From positions 744,001 to 808,000 of the forward strand of contig NC_064655.1 of NCBI RefSeq assembly GCF_001723175.1: a DNA stretch of 64,000 nucleotides, in the 5' to 3' direction. Both the position numbers and the translations under genes were made by a program. The notes under the pieces were generated by a model. It made no database searches. It was given only the letters and a program-made list of their open reading frames with translations, and was not told where the DNA came from. This DNA comes from Penicillium oxalicum (Eukaryota; Ascomycota; Eurotiomycetes; Eurotiales; Aspergillaceae). Positions 1-12,996 of this stretch are shown piece by piece; position 1 is the stretch's first letter, and each line of letters begins with the position of its first letter.

Positions 1-901
1 TTGGGAGATCTGTCTTCTCAGCTCGAGAAATCCGACCCTTTTCCTCTTTTTTTTTCTTTTCTTTTCTTGCAAGTTCCAGTCTGGATGGATAGCCGTTCGG
101 GAGTTCCTGATCCCTCCAGGGCTAAACTGCCATCTTTTGGTAGTAATAAGATACGGATGCACTGTAGTTTCAGCTCTCTTTATTGCGGACCCATCGAGCC
201 ACGCGACAGTTCCTGAGAAAATCTTCACTGAATCTGGGGATTTTCACACTCGATACCTTGCCATTTCGGAGACAAGGAGGTGTACCCCCAAATGTCAATG
301 TCCGTCTCGAGGTGTCACAAAAGAACGAAGCTCAGAACGTCGACACGGAACGGTCTGAGGCGGCGCAACTGTACTTTTGGAGAGAGGGTTGATTCGGCTG
401 CGCATGGCGTAGATCACGGTCAAATGGACCGTCGGCAGATGCACGCCAAGGGGGGGGGGGGCCATCTTGAAATCCAAACGTCTAGGGGGGTTGTGTGCAT
501 GTGCAGTACAATTCAGTCATACCCGCATCATCTACTGCACTACACCAGAGATGCAACAGGGAAGGTCGCTGCCCTGAGCCCCAAGGCAAAATGATCAAAT
601 CAAAAAGGACCCAAATCCGACAGTTGGGAGTCGGGACGCCCTAGACCCCTCGCTAAGAACGCACGAAAGGGCGGGAAAAGCAATAAGCCCGAGGGATCGA
701 CGTCCGATCAGGTTCGGTGCGATCGGCCGTTTATGGGGCTTTTGGGTTTGTTTATGTGACAGGTGTAAGCAGGATCTGCACTAACCGTAACCGAGGTGGA
801 CGGCCACATTCCGGCCTCCCAGATGGAGTTTAGCGTAGAATACAATTGAGACTCGACCTACTCTCCCGGTGCCATCTGAGAGAGAGACAGAGAAGGGGGG
901 T

Positions 902-927
902 GGGGGGGGGGGGGGGGGGGGGGGGGG
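902..927 (+). repeat. 26-nt G homopolymer
   Basis: An uninterrupted run of 26 G, preceded by six more G and one T. It lies in non-coding DNA. It could be a true homopolymer or G-quadruplex-forming element, or partly a sequencing or assembly artefact, because run lengths of this size are error-prone. Confidence 0.8.
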
Positions 928-2770
928 ATATTCACATCTGATTGCAGTTTGGGGAGAGAAGTGGAGTGAGACCTCACTGGCACACACATTATGTCTGTGT
1001 ACATAGATTGTACACGACGATGTAGTGCGCATGGCACAATCGGTTCGACTCGAGACGGTCGATCTCAAAAGGCAACGCCACATACAAATGAGGTACACCT
1101 TCGAGAACGGTCTTGCTTGACCAGAGAGCAAAGATAAACTCTCCAATGGCCGTCATTTGCAACATTCATCCCGATGTCCAGCACACCGGGACAGTGATTC
1201 TGATTGATTGAATCTGGACCATCGGGAAACAGAAAAATAGAAAAACCATCAACTCATTTTAACATCATCTTCCAGCCAACATCAAAGTCCGATAACACGT
1301 CAAAATGCTGGTGCGTGCGAATGTATGTCTGCATGGTCAGTGTGACCCCGGTTGCCTCCTTGTGAGATCATGTCTGATCCCTGGCTCACGGCAGTCAGTA
1401 CAGTACGAGCAGGAATACAGGAGAGAATTTACATCTGTACAAGATGCATGTACCAGTGTACCAGTGTACCAGTATAGCGTGGATGGGAGACCACTTACTC
1501 TGTAGGTGATTGCACCGCTATGGGAAGTGGAGTCATCGCTCGCGTGGAAGAATCGTCATAGCGGCTCCACTCACAGGGTTAATCTCCGAGACCAAAAATC
1601 TAAATAAAGTGACCGTCCGAAGAGATCCAATCAAAAAAAAGTAAAAATTTTGAAATTCCCAAAGGGGCAGCTCTAAGGAAAGAGCCAAGCGCCAAGATCA
1701 GAAAATCAATAAATTATGAAAATACAAACCAAACGAGAAAGTGAAATAAAAGGAAAATACCCAATGTGGCCCACCACCCGAGAGACTGACTCGAAGTATA
1801 ATAACGCTCATGGTTGAAACCTTCCACTCCCCAGTAGACCACTAATCAAAATAAGCTTTGGGCCGGACTGTCTCACCTCAGAGTTGAGAGCACATTGCAA
1901 GTCAAGTACGCTCCCGGGCAAGCAGTCATCGATGTGAATGCCCTTTCTTTTTTTTTTTGTTACTTTTTTTTTTTCGATTTCCGTTTCATTTTGGGAGAAG
2001 ATTATGCCCTTTTGCTTGATTTCAGCCTTTGGGACCCTTGTAGAATTGACGCCGGATGGATCGCTCGATCGAATGATTGAGGTCTGGATGCACTGCTGGA
2101 CACCCAGCTCATCAGCCGGACTGGTTCTGAGCCTCGACTAGGCAGAGATGGGGGGAACCACTCAATTTTTGAAAAACGCTCGACCCAAGGTGTGCGAGTT
2201 GGGAGTTGGCCCAAGACGTATGTGCTCTTCCTGTGAGCTGCGCAGAAAAGACCGCAATCATGACCGGTGTCTCGAACTATCACGGAGACATGTTTGCACA
2301 CAGAATGTTTCACGATCCACACAATGGGACTGCTCGGTACCGTCCTGGATTCAACCTACCGGCAAAGCGAAGAGAAAAGGGAAAGATGAGCGCGAAAGGC
2401 ATGAATCAAAGGAGTCGAGTGGGGGAGAAATAAAAAGAAATCCAGAATCCCCAAATCAGCTCTCCTTCCTATACCAGGGCTTTGTCGAAAAGCGGAGGGG
2501 GGCTTAACCGGCATCGCCCGCGGGCGATCATCCACGCGAAAACCCAGCCATCTGGGCATGGACGAGGGAGGGCAATGGTGCAGTTTGGAACGGTGACATG
2601 GGGTGGAGGGGGGGGGGGGGAGGACTAACCAAGCTGTGAGCACAGAGCCCTGACTATCGTATCAATAATCATTTAATCATCAAATGGAATTGGGGGCGAT
2701 ACTTTGGAAAATGATCAAAAAGGATAAAAAATCAAAATATTCTGTCCTTTTTTTTCGTTGAAATAGGGGT

Positions 2771-2793
2771 GGGGGGGGGGGGGGGGGGGGGGG
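2771..2793 (+). repeat. 23-nt G homopolymer
   Basis: An uninterrupted run of 23 G, about 470 bp upstream of the mtfA-like start codon. A 13-G run lies 150 bp further upstream (2608-2620). Confidence 0.8.
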
Positions 2794-3265
2794 AAGAGGA
2801 GGAAATGGGTATAGAAAAAATCGAATTAATGGAAATTCCGGAAAGAATCATTATGAAATAATACCACAAGACTGGAAGAAGTGGATCACGGAGGTGGACG
2901 TGGACGTGGACGTGGATGTGGTGGAAGTGGATACGCTGGTGGCCACTGATGCTCGGCGGGTGGGTTGTCCCTGGTTCTGGGACTGACCGTAGTCGCCTCA
3001 GATCGTCTGGAGTCGCTTCCACTCTGGCGCCTCCCCCGGTGGACGATGAAGAATGTATAAACCCCCTCGTGTCTCCCCCTCATGTGCGTTCATGTGGAAA
3101 TTCGTCGATTTCAAACTCCTTTTCATCCCACCTTCCACCTCTCACAACTCTCCCCTTCCCACACCTTATCGGTCGTGACTAAATCTCACGTCCCAATTGT
3201 ATCACTCGACGACACTGATTCCGCACAATTCAACGATCCCAACGGACGAAGCATCTAGTCCGACA

Positions 3266-4255
3266 ATGGATTTGGCCAGCCTGATTCACGGTGCCGCTCC
3301 GGTGCCCAAGTCATACAGTGAAACATATGGCAAGCGATCACGACAAGCACCTCTTTCACCACCTGCCGAGGAACGTCCGAAATGCGCCTTGCCCTCCATC
3401 TCATCATTGCTCGAAGGAGCCAACGAAGCTCAGCACTCAGCCAGTGAGTCCTCCTTGTTACACACTCTCTACCCCCTCCCATTCTCACCTCGACTTGAGT
3501 TCTGATCACTGACCATTCAACCAGAACGGCAACGCCTGAGCTCCCCGATCTCAAAGCGTGATGCTCGCTACGATACCATCTGTCTGCCTCCCACTCCACC
3601 TCTCCGGCCTGGTTCAGGCTCGGGCTCTCGCCATGGTAGTGCGGTCCACTCGCCCGTGGAGATGAGCTCTCCCAGACATCCTTCACCACATGCGCACCGC
3701 TCGTCGGTCTCCAGCAACGGCAGCTCGATCGGCTCTCAATCACACCATGCTCTCCCTCAAAATTACTCGCATGGTCCCTACGCATCTCCCGCTCCCAGCG
3801 TCTCTTCCACCTCTTCTCACTCCTCCTACACCTCGCCTGTAGAAGCCACCCACCCTTCCACCTCGCCACTTTACTACTCGCGTCCTCCACCTGTCATCAA
3901 CACGAATACTCCCGCCTCCACACCACCCGCTCACCCCGTCAGCGCCCAGAATGCTTCGGGCTTGATCTCCCCCGTGACTCCTGCGTGGCCTCATCAACAT
4001 CACCACTACTTCCCTCCCACCAGTGCTGCGCCTTATCAGCAGAATCATGACCGATATATCTGCCGCACCTGTCACAAGGCCTTCTCTCGGCCTTCCAGCC
4101 TGCGCATCCACTCCCACTCCCACACCGGCGAGAAGCCATTCCACTGCACACATCCCGGCTGTGGCAAGGCATTCTCCGTGCGCAGCAACATGAAACGCCA
4201 TGAGCGAGGCTGCCACTCGGGACGCCCTGCAGCTCTGCAGGCCATGGTCTCTTAA
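3266..4255 (+). CDS. mtfA: C2H2 zinc-finger regulator, MtfA-like
   Basis: Model: exon 1 3266-3443, intron 3444-3524 (GTGAGT...CAACCAG), exon 2 3525-4255, giving 302 aa. The splice restores the sequence SAKRQRLSS. The N-terminus starts MDLASLI and is followed by SPPAEER and ALPSISSLL. A long Ser/Pro/His-rich low-complexity region spans roughly residues 65-235. Two C2H2 fingers follow at about 240-292 (CRTCHKAF...H-S-H, then CTHPGCGKAF...H-ERGCH). This architecture and these motifs match Aspergillus MtfA as I remember it: a nuclear regulator of secondary metabolism, proteases and development, about 330 aa in A. nidulans. The gene stands alone. The start is chosen because MDLA is the conserved N-terminus; an earlier in-frame codon would add 23 unconserved residues. 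FlbC-type regulators are an alternative but fit the N-terminus less well. Confidence 0.8.
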
Positions 4256-6825
4256 GACAACAAAAAACCCCCTTCAAAAAAAAACACAAACCATTCTCAT
4301 CACAGGAAATGTTATGTATTGAACGGATCTCTTTTGTCATCTTTTTCCTTTTTTTTCCCTTTCTCCTTTTTCTGGTCAGACCTGGGCTTGCTTTGCCAAC
4401 TCGGTGGATGCTGATGGCATTTTGGTTACCTTGATACCCTGAATATGTACGATTTTTTGTGGCTTTGCACTTTCTTTTGTTCATTATTATGCCTTTCCCC
4501 CCCATGCCGGGGGAACCTGGCGGTGGATATATTTAGATCGGCCGTGCAAGCCACGCAAAGAGACTTGAATATAACGAAATAACGGACTCTGATCAATTTT
4601 TTTTCTTCACCAGTAATTAACTAAATAGATCATTAACCTTTTGCACTGTATGTCTGATGGGTCCATCCTATTCAGCCAGTTTATGATGCCCCTTCCAGGT
4701 GAGTGGTCCCGCCCCAGTCGCCATCACCTATGATATCGTCGACCATATCACTGCTCTGTTTAACTGTTCTGGAGAATCCCATCGATCTCTCGAGGAGTAC
4801 AAGGTTTTGAATTGAATTCAATCGGTCTCTGGGTGAAGACAAAAAAGGAGCCAGAACCTTGGATCCAGACGGTCGTCGACTGGATAAGCTAAATTCCGCC
4901 TTCAGCATACCTGGCTCGCCCTCAGTTCAATCTTCGCGAATCAACAAATGTACGAATTGATTTTTCATTCCCTAGATTTTTGGGGGAAAAAAATTGGGTG
5001 TACCGACACCCGCATCATCTCGATAGATTCGAAGATCAAAAAAAAGTCAAGTGTCTTTTGACTTTCTCTCGAGCGAAGCGAAACTTGAAACGTTTTGTCT
5101 ACCGATATTTGACTTTACCCGTACCAACATCGACTCCTGTGGATCGAAACCACGATCCGCGAGCTTGCCTATGGGAACCTTCGTGAAGATTCCCAAAGAT
5201 AAGTCTTGAGCATGCCCCGACCACAACAGAGAGCCAGGCGTATGTTTTGTTTTTCTGAAGGGGGGCCTTTTGACTTGGAAAAATTGTCGAGTCGCCGGCA
5301 TCTTTCTCCATATTACGATGTCGTTTGTACAGCGCCCATGCTTATTCCAAGAATCATCAAAGAGCTCCATACTCGATTAAGTTCCCAATGTCTTAAAAAG
5401 AACCACACACACACACACTCTCTCTCTCGGAAAAATCTCGGAAAAATTGCAATCTCTCTGAACTCCTCCTGTCGCTCCAAAACTGGAGGGATCAGGTCTA
5501 ACCAAGTTACTAGATTTGGAAGCTGGTGATCTATCGATGAAATTGCTACAGTGCAGCACACGTACATTGATGATCCTGTGTTTCAATGGACGTGCTGTAT
5601 GTCAGGTGCCCGTCCCACTTCAGACAAGTTCGAGTTCGAGCCCGAGACCCAGTTCTCCGAGGATCATTGTTAAGGACCTGCAGAATCCGGAGACTGATCA
5701 GCAACGAAAGAGTGGTTCGGGGGGGGGGGAGATCACACGGGTTCCACACTCCGTTCTTTTTTTTAGAGGGGGGGGGGTTCCTTTTCTTTTTGTGGGGGTT
5801 GAGAAAATCACTTGTATGGGATTGGGGCTTGAGAGAATCACTTGTATGGGATTGGGGCTGATCAAATCAAGATGGATGGGACACAGGGCGCGCGATCTGC
5901 AAAATTGATGTGCACACACAACCGAGTCGATGATAGATGGAATATAGAATTGATTGTAGGTGTAATATTTGAACTTCATCTCAGTATATGTATGGAGTTC
6001 ATAAGTACCCGAATACAAGGTTGGAAGTATGTACCGCCCTCTAAAAGTCGGAGGAGGCGGCTTGGAACGGAAGCACCTTCTATTTTCGTATTGACATCAA
6101 CGATCCCTGCGTTGGCTTACAACGGGGAGCTTTGGAATTAAATTTGGATGAGAACGACATAGATGTGCTCCTGCTCCACATCAGAGTTCGTCTCGGTTCA
6201 AGCTACCTGTACATGAATTCAGTAGAATGGCTCTTGTATCGTACACGCAGTGTGCACGGTTTGTACGTATTTATCTGGGGTGTTACAGTGTACAGTGTGC
6301 TCAAGTTGGATTGCCGAGGCAATTTGATTGATGGAGAAATAAAAAATGGGCTGACGCTTGACGATCTTCCAGTTTGGTAAATCCTGGTCTCCACATGAAG
6401 ATTCGAAACGAACCACTGTGACAATGTTTTCAACGGGAGAGTTTCATCGCAAGTGGAACGAGGACGGAGTCGTTCGTGTCGAGGAAAATAACCATATGTT
6501 GAAACTGTTTCAGGAGCCCGTGGCTTGCAAAGATGTTTTGTCATGGTCAATGTTTCGATTTGCGCAATTGACACTGATGACGCCTGGCAGGAGAAGAACT
6601 CCGGTTTCCTTTAGTCGAAGCTCAGTTGTTGTCCATAAAGAAGTTCGAAACAGGAGGATGTATCGACGCAATGATGAAACTGGGTTGCCAAAGCGGAAGA
6701 CCGCTATCGGACAGCAGGAAAGATCCAAGGGGGATACATGTTCGTATGCTTGTCGTAGATCATCATCCATCCGTCCAGTCCAAATCCGCATCTAACCCCC
6801 CCCCAATACACCTCTTCAAGGTTCG
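4256..6825. other. intergenic region, no gene recognised
   Basis: This is 2.6 kb between the mtfA-like gene and the 3' end of the lipase gene. Frames are short and lack domain motifs. It contains a CA/CT microsatellite near 5404-5430, short G runs (about 5719-5728 and 5768-5778) and a 30-bp direct duplication at 5801-5860. Confidence 0.6.
5801..5860 (+). repeat. tandem duplication, two 30-bp copies
   Basis: Copies at 5801-5830 and 5831-5860 differ at two positions; each contains the core CTTGTATGGGATTGGGGCT. The repeat is non-coding. Confidence 0.85.
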
Positions 6826-9800
6826 TCACTCGTCGAGTACTCCTCTCGCCAAAGCCGCTAGACTTGTTTCATATCGCGCAGGGTTGTGATCACTGAGCAT
6901 CCCCGAGGCAAACCTCAATTCTCCAAAAAAGCCCTCAACATCACGCACGAATCGCATTTGTACACGGGTCGCCGGCCTTCCAAGTCTCGGGTAACTGTCT
7001 CTCCCAAATTCAGGTGCTGCCGTGAACGCTTCCCTCTGCAGGACGCGCGTTGTTTCAACTACAAAAACTTCTCCGGGCGGCACCAGCTTGGGTGCACGCA
7101 TTTCATCCCGGAGGAGACCGAGCGTGTCCCACGCCCACGAGTCTTCGCCGACGCCATTGCCAGCGTGGAGGACATGGGGAGGCTGATCGACGTAAAATTT
7201 GTGCATGATGCTCTGGCGGAAGCTCTCGTGTAGTCGTTGACGGACGCGTGATTTCGCGCCGGAGACGTCGCGTTTGAACATTGACGCAACAGCGTGCATG
7301 TCATGAAGAATTCCGAGTGATAGACAGGGAACGACGTCAGAGCCGTTCACAATCGTCGTGATAAGCCCGCGCGTGGCTCTTCTCAGGAAAGGGGACATCA
7401 CAGCGGGCGGTCCGTAGGCGTAGACATGAATAGGTCGCCCGGTTGGTAGGTCATAGATGGGCACGACGTCGCTCGTTGAAGCAGTAGGCACTCTTTGTCT
7501 CAACTCGATGTCATCGGTAGTTTGATTTGCCCGGGGGAATGGCTTGTACGAGGCCGTCACAAATGATGTGCCTGTGAGAGAGCCACTGGGCTCTGAAATT
7601 AGAATCGCCAACAAAGCCGCGACACCACCCCCCAAAGAATGGCCACAGAGAACCACACCGTAGTCTTGAAATTCTTCCAGCGCAGCGCGCAAAGTGGTCA
7701 TCACACGGCCACCACCCCCCTCGAGCAGCCGCTTGGCCGAGGCGTGCATTCCTTTATGGACTTTCCAGCTCTTACCCTGCCATTCCAGGTCGTCATAATC
7801 GCAGGTCATATCTGTGAGAATGTCTTCAAAGCCCCATGTGCCGCGAAGGGTCAGAACGAGCGCTTTAGACTCATGGTCAATGGAGAGATAGTGGACGAGA
7901 GGGAACCCACTCTCAGTCTCACCAGCAGCATTCGTCCCCCCAGCTGGATCAACAAAGGAGGAAAGTAGAATCGTTGCGGACGGCAGACCGGCATAGTCCG
8001 AAAAGGCATCATGCTCATGACGATCCGACTCACACGCAGGAAGGCCTTTTGTGCTCTGTGTTGCTCCCATCACCTTGAGCGCATTTGCACCATAAGATGC
8101 AGAGGAGAAACGACAGAAACGACGGATATTCTGAACGAAATGCCGACCGGGAAAAATCCCCGGTACATGGCCATCCCGATGTAAGGCCTGCAGTGTGCTC
8201 ATATCTTCATAAACACTCTTACGAGGCCGATGCGCCAGGACAAGTGATGATTCAGACCCCGCTGTTGCTATCGAGTACATACTAGGTGTGTATGATGGTG
8301 ACCGCCCATACGTCGCTGAGGAGCTGGGTCGATGATCATTCGCGGAGAGTCTTCCATCAGTCTCCAATTTTGTCAAAGACAAGGAGCTACTGCTCCGAAC
8401 ATGTGTCCTTGCATTTATCGGCGACCCAGGGCGAGTGTCCGCTTGACGATGCGAGAAGCTATCCCTGTAGCTTGCCCGGACTTCATGTTTCCTCTCGCGC
8501 ATAGCAAAGTGTCGAGGCGGAACACTGGTATGATCAGAACCGTCGCCCTTGAAGGCGTATTTATCACTGGCGGTTAACTGACCAGGCTGCGGATGGGGCG
8601 CTTTCCTTGATTCCTGATCAGGCGTGGGCACCATGGACCGGGAATGATATGATTCGTTTCGACCTGGCCTTGGGTTCAAGTGCGTGGAGTAGAGTACTCT
8701 CATTTTTTGGAAATTTTTCGCACCTCGTTCTGAGCTCTCCCCGGGCAGCGGATCTGGCGTACTCCGAGCAGATGGAGTTTTTACGGTCGACTTCTTGATG
8801 GAAAGGCTCTTTGTCGTAACAGAGGTTTCTGATTTAGCTCTCTTTGCTAATCTTGTAAATGGGTCCTTATCACACAGTATTTCCTGGCTCTGATCTTTGT
8901 CAACTTCTGTGATGATAGGATTCTGTCGAGCTGTGGAATTTTCAAGCGGAGATGTTATATGAGGGCCTTTTCGGTCATCTCGTGCGGTTTCTGTGAAGTT
9001 TGATGCATGCTCCTTAGTCGCAGTACACGGGAGATTGTGTATGTGAGTTGGTTCCGAATTGAGCGAGTTCGTACGGGGGCGTAGCTCTGTGCTTTGAGAC
9101 TTGTTGAAGGCGGTCCGGAAGACAATTGTATGTCTGGGAAGTCTTTGACTAACTGGCGCTCCGGCGTTGTACACTTGATCATGGTGGAATCTTTCCGCGA
9201 TGATAGTTGTACCCGGAGGAGCATCAAACTCTGTCATGTCGTCGTCAAAAATGTCCACTGTCACGGTGCGCGCCGTAAGTAGTTCCGATTCAATTGTCGC
9301 ACGGCAACCTGATGGTAATTGTTTCATGATGTGCGACCGAATTTCCTCGTCGGAGATTTCTTGTCCACTGTCCAAGGATGGGAGAGAGCCAGGAAAATCC
9401 TCCGGGTTGCTCGCACGCCTCTGTATGGCTTCAAATGCTTCATCGTGTTCCGGCATGGCGAATGACGCACTTCCTTCACGAAGGGTTTGGCGTTCAATGT
9501 CATCCTCGAATTGCACTCGATGCGCTCCCACTACATCGGCTCTTAAGCCACTGTCGAGAATGACCATGTCCCAGACGACCTCGTCACCGCCATCTTGGCG
9601 AATTCTCCGCTCGGTGTTCTTCTTACCCCATCGCTGTAGGAGTGCGAATCCTACCGATCCCAGGAAGAGATCACCCACTCCGATATCCTCATTGCTCACA
9701 GAAGTGTCGACCGAGCGGAATTCACGACGAATGAGTGTAATGATAGCTGCAATCGCCCTCGAAGATTCGGTAGATCCCAGGATCGCGTCTAGAGTAGATA

Positions 9801-10317
9801 AGAGCGCCTGGGTAAAGTTGGCAACGGACGCCAATGTCGTCGATGAGAAATGAAATGAAGCGGCAGCAAAAAAGGATGCCGAGGTAACGGTATTATGAAG
9901 AATGCCCAGCTATTTGAAAAGAATCAGCTTCCTGCCTTTAGCATGATAGTACTCAAGGATGCGTACACTTCGTTCCAAGAGCGACTCCACCTCTTGTCGA
10001 CCATGTTCATCTCCACTGCGGACGGCAACGTCTCTCCCGGCTCGAGTCAAGACCCCTTCAATAACTGCTCGGCCTAATTCCAGACCTGTCAAGGTCGTCG
10101 CACGAGCTCCATCTAAAGCCACTCCCCCGAAAAATGTTCCAACCCGCAACGACAGCGATGTTGATTGAGCGACCAGTGAGACTAGCGATGCAACTGGTCG
10201 AGGTAAGAGGGTACTGCCGGACGTTGCAGGTACATGACTTGCATTGGTGTCCGGGCGTATCTGCACTTGTTGCTCGAGTGGAGGACTTGGGTCGGGTTCA
10301 ATTGATGTCACCAGCAT
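6826..10317 (-). CDS. class-3 lipase, sn1-diacylglycerol-lipase-like
   Basis: Model: exon 1 10317-9967, a 57-nt phase-0 intron 9966-9910 (GTACGC, branch CTGAT, AATAG), exon 2 9909-6826; 1143 aa. The join reads LLERS-LGILHN. The C-terminal third holds the alpha/beta-hydrolase core: a DAGL-type segment (LTLRGTWGFEDILTD), the nucleophile elbow GHSLGG with Ser near residue 874, YAYGPPAV, and NGSDVVP carrying the likely catalytic Asp. The N-terminal part has an Ala/Ser-rich, partly hydrophobic stretch (TSASFFAAASFHFSSTTLAS). The middle is a long low-complexity, Ser/Arg-rich linker. This matches fungal lipase_3 proteins related to diacylglycerol lipase, which are usually about 1000-1200 aa. The expected role is lipid or membrane acylglycerol hydrolysis. 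The start is the first ATG of exon 1; an upstream in-frame GTG was not used. Confidence 0.8.
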
Positions 10318-10728
10318 AATGTTTGACACATCAGAAGATTAAAGATTGTACATCAAGGCGTGGTTATATAGCAGAGGAAACGATAGACTCGCATCCTGAG
10401 AGTCATTCGATCTAATTTCGGGCCTTGACTGGCTGCTTGACGACTTAAAGTGGAAGCGTGTCCTGGCATTTTGCATGGCCCGCAGGTCCCTGTGACATGT
10501 GATTCTCAACAGCTGCATTCACGGGATGACGTCGGGAATTGTTGCTCTTGATTTTTTTTTTTTATCTTTCTTTTGATTTATATTTTTCCCTGGTTCGAAA
10601 CCTCATTTCGTGATGGGCTCTAGAGCTTTCTTTTCGTCTCAGATCCTACGACTACAGGCTAGGAATTCACATGCTAGATGATCTTACTTTATTAGACGAG
10701 TCCGCTTGATCTCGTTCGGCAACTGAGT
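10318..10728. other. spacer: lipase promoter and 3' end of the hydroxyacid oxidase gene
   Basis: About 410 bp with no coding frame of note. It contains T-rich tracts near 10550-10600. It should hold the lipase promoter and the 3' UTR of the downstream-facing neighbour. Confidence 0.6.
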
Positions 10729-12155
10729 CTATAGCATTGCCTTGACATCGCCTCCGTGCTGCACCTTGCGTATCACGGTTCGGTTACAATCAGCCACCGT
10801 ACGAATCCCTGCCAAGCCCATGCTTTGCCAGAAATCGGCGAGGAGGCCTTTGAAGACCTGTTTGGCCCCGTCGCGTCCACCAATTCCCAACCCGTAGATC
10901 ACCGGTCGGCCCACTAGGACCGCTTTGGCACCCAACGCAAGTGCCTTGATCACATCGACACCTGTGCGAACTCCCGAGTCAAAGAGCACCGTCATTTGGT
11001 CACCCACCGCATCGACGATTTCTGGTAGAACGTCCAGAGATCCGATCGCCCCATCAACTTGGCGGCCTGCTCTCTACTGTCAGAACCCCTGCGTGCGAAG
11101 CGGAAAGGAAGGGAAGAGGTCGACACTTTCACTTACCACCATGGTTTGAGACCACAATCCCGTTGCATCCGTACTCCAATGCCTTCTTGGCATCATCAAC
11201 GTGCTGAATTCCCTTCAACACGATTGGCCCGGCCCAATGTTTGCGTAGCAGGGCCAGTTCTTCCCATGTATGCGCGCGACCTGACGCGATATGGCTGAGC
11301 CACGCTCGCGAGGCACTCACAATGTCGTCTTCAATCTTGCATCCATTGGCATCCTCGAATTTGGCCCTGAAGACTGGATCACTGAAGCCAACTTGGCACC
11401 CAACTCCCTTGATGAACGGCACATAGCCATTGTCTAGATCGGCCGGTCGCCACCCTAGACTCCACGTATCGAGGGTGACCACAAGCACGGAAAAGCCGGC
11501 CGCCTGGGCTCGGCTCAACAGGGAAATGGTAACGTCGTCGTCGTGAGGCCAGTACAACTGGTACCATCGATCTCCGTCATTGCTTGCTGCCGCGACTTCT
11601 TCAATGGTGCTTGTGGAGGCTGTGCTCATGATATACGGCACACCAACCTCCTCGCAAACTTGCGCCAATCCCGCCTCCTTGTCTTCGTGGAAGATCCCCT
11701 GCACGCCAATGGGAGCCATTAGCAGCGGATTTTTGTACTTTCGGCCGAATAGCTCGACGGAGACATCCTGTTCATCCATCTAGATCCCCAAGAGGGCACA
11801 GTCAGCACCTATGATTAAGGCAGTGGTTGACAGGGAAGTTTTTGAAGCTTCAAACTGACATTCCGTAGCATCCGCGGCAAACTGTTGCTCCTGTCAGCAT
11901 GCCCGTTGAATCGGACAGAGCAGAGAAAGCCGAGGAGACTCACAGTTTCCATTGTCGAAACGCCAGTCGGTTACTATCCATCGTTGCTTTCTCTCCCGCA
12001 CCCCCAGCAACATAGTTGAAGGACCGCTCTCCAAGAGCCTTGCGAGCTTTCCCCTCGAGTAACCGGGGATCCGTCGTCACACTGGGCAGGATGCCCATGA
12101 GAGAGCCCTTCCCGTAGATCTCATTCTGATAGTTCCCATACGTTTCGTCGGACAT
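10729..12155 (-). CDS. FMN-dependent 2-hydroxyacid oxidase (lactate oxidase/monooxygenase type)
   Basis: Model: exons 12155-11944, 11890-11860 (only 31 nt), 11779-11137 and 11066-10729; introns of 53, 80 and 70 nt with GTGAGT, GTCAGT and GTAAGT donors; 407 aa. FMN alpha-hydroxyacid dehydrogenase family motifs are clear: FNYVAGGAG, LPRMLRN, MAPIG, STASTST, YQLYWPHDD, VLVVTLDTWSLGWR, IVLKGIQ, the active-site signature SNHGGRQVDG (catalytic His and Arg), then LFDSGVRTGVDVIKALALGAKAVLVGRP. There is no N-terminal cytochrome b5 domain, so it is an oxidase or monooxygenase type rather than cytochrome b2. The likely substrate is lactate or another 2-hydroxyacid. It is divergent from an MFS carrier across 841 bp, suggesting joint uptake and oxidation of a carboxylate. 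Confidence 0.88.
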
Positions 12156-12996
12156 TGTGAAGGATTGCTGGCATTCAGTCTAAGGGAATATAGGAGGAAA
12201 AGGCTGATTCCCAACCACGAGAGCTTGGGCTCAAGAGCTAGACCCCAACTTTCCCCCCATTCCCCGTTCCCCATCCATTCCCCAGCGGCCAAGGTGGAGT
12301 CTGCCGATAAGCCTCGGTCACTTGGAGGCTTATGTAGTGTCAGCCACGGTCTATGGTCTCTGTAGATGCGCTGGAGATTGCAGCAAAGCTCCGGTCAGAG
12401 TAAGAGTGCTGTATGATCTCTGCATGTGCAGGATACGCTCGATCTTCCACAATCTCATTTGACAACCATCAGGGTATGGGGGTGACATGTCAGAAATACA
12501 ACTCAGATGTCGACGGTTCTGCAGAAACTTGGGTACCATCTCACCCTACGGTCGCAAACCATCAGAAGCCCGTGCACCGTACACAAACTTGACTCTGTCT
12601 CCTGACTGAGGCATGAATCGTGCATGAGTATTTGAGTAGCCTAAAGCAAAAGCAGTGCGAACAAGTACAGTCCACCGAGCAAGTAATGGTCACCCTCCTG
12701 AAAGGGTTCTCCTGGTCTGGCAGGCCATCCCGCTTTTCGCCTTGGCGCTTGGCGATTTCAATGAAGGGCTTCCGCTCACCAGCAAACTTTTTCACTTCCC
12801 CCAGCATTCGCGCTCTAATCTCAATCTCACCCCTCTCAGAAATTCGATATGCAAGGAAGTTGAACGGCCTGTGTGACTCACGTGGGTAGACCTGCGGAGA
12901 ACTCTCAGCCAGCAGAGAGAGAAAAAAAAATAAACCAATCTTCCTGTCGGTCCTGGTCTTCTTATCGCAGGCACGGAAAGGCTGAGCCATTCAGCG
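12156..12996. other. bidirectional promoter region between hydroxyacid oxidase and MFS carrier
   Basis: 841 bp separate the two divergent start codons. A 142-codon open frame on the minus strand (12562-12990) has no recognisable domain and is most likely chance. No specific operator was identified. Confidence 0.6.

Larger units (their letters stand above)
1..3265. other. gene-poor region upstream of the mtfA-like gene
   Basis: No convincing coding sequence was found on either strand; open frames here are short and lack recognisable domains. The stretch carries unusually long G homopolymers (12 G at 450-461, 26 G at 902-927, 13 G at 2608-2620, 23 G at 2771-2793). It also has a short GTGGAC hexanucleotide repeat around 2893-2916 and pyrimidine tracts. 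A TATA-like TGTATAAA sits near 3053, about 210 bp before the mtfA-like start, so the last few hundred bases are probably that gene's promoter and 5' UTR. Confidence 0.6.

Noticed and set aside
3255..3890. A 211-codon antisense frame over the mtfA-like gene
   Set aside because: It is a complement of the Ser/Pro/His-rich coding region; no independent signal.
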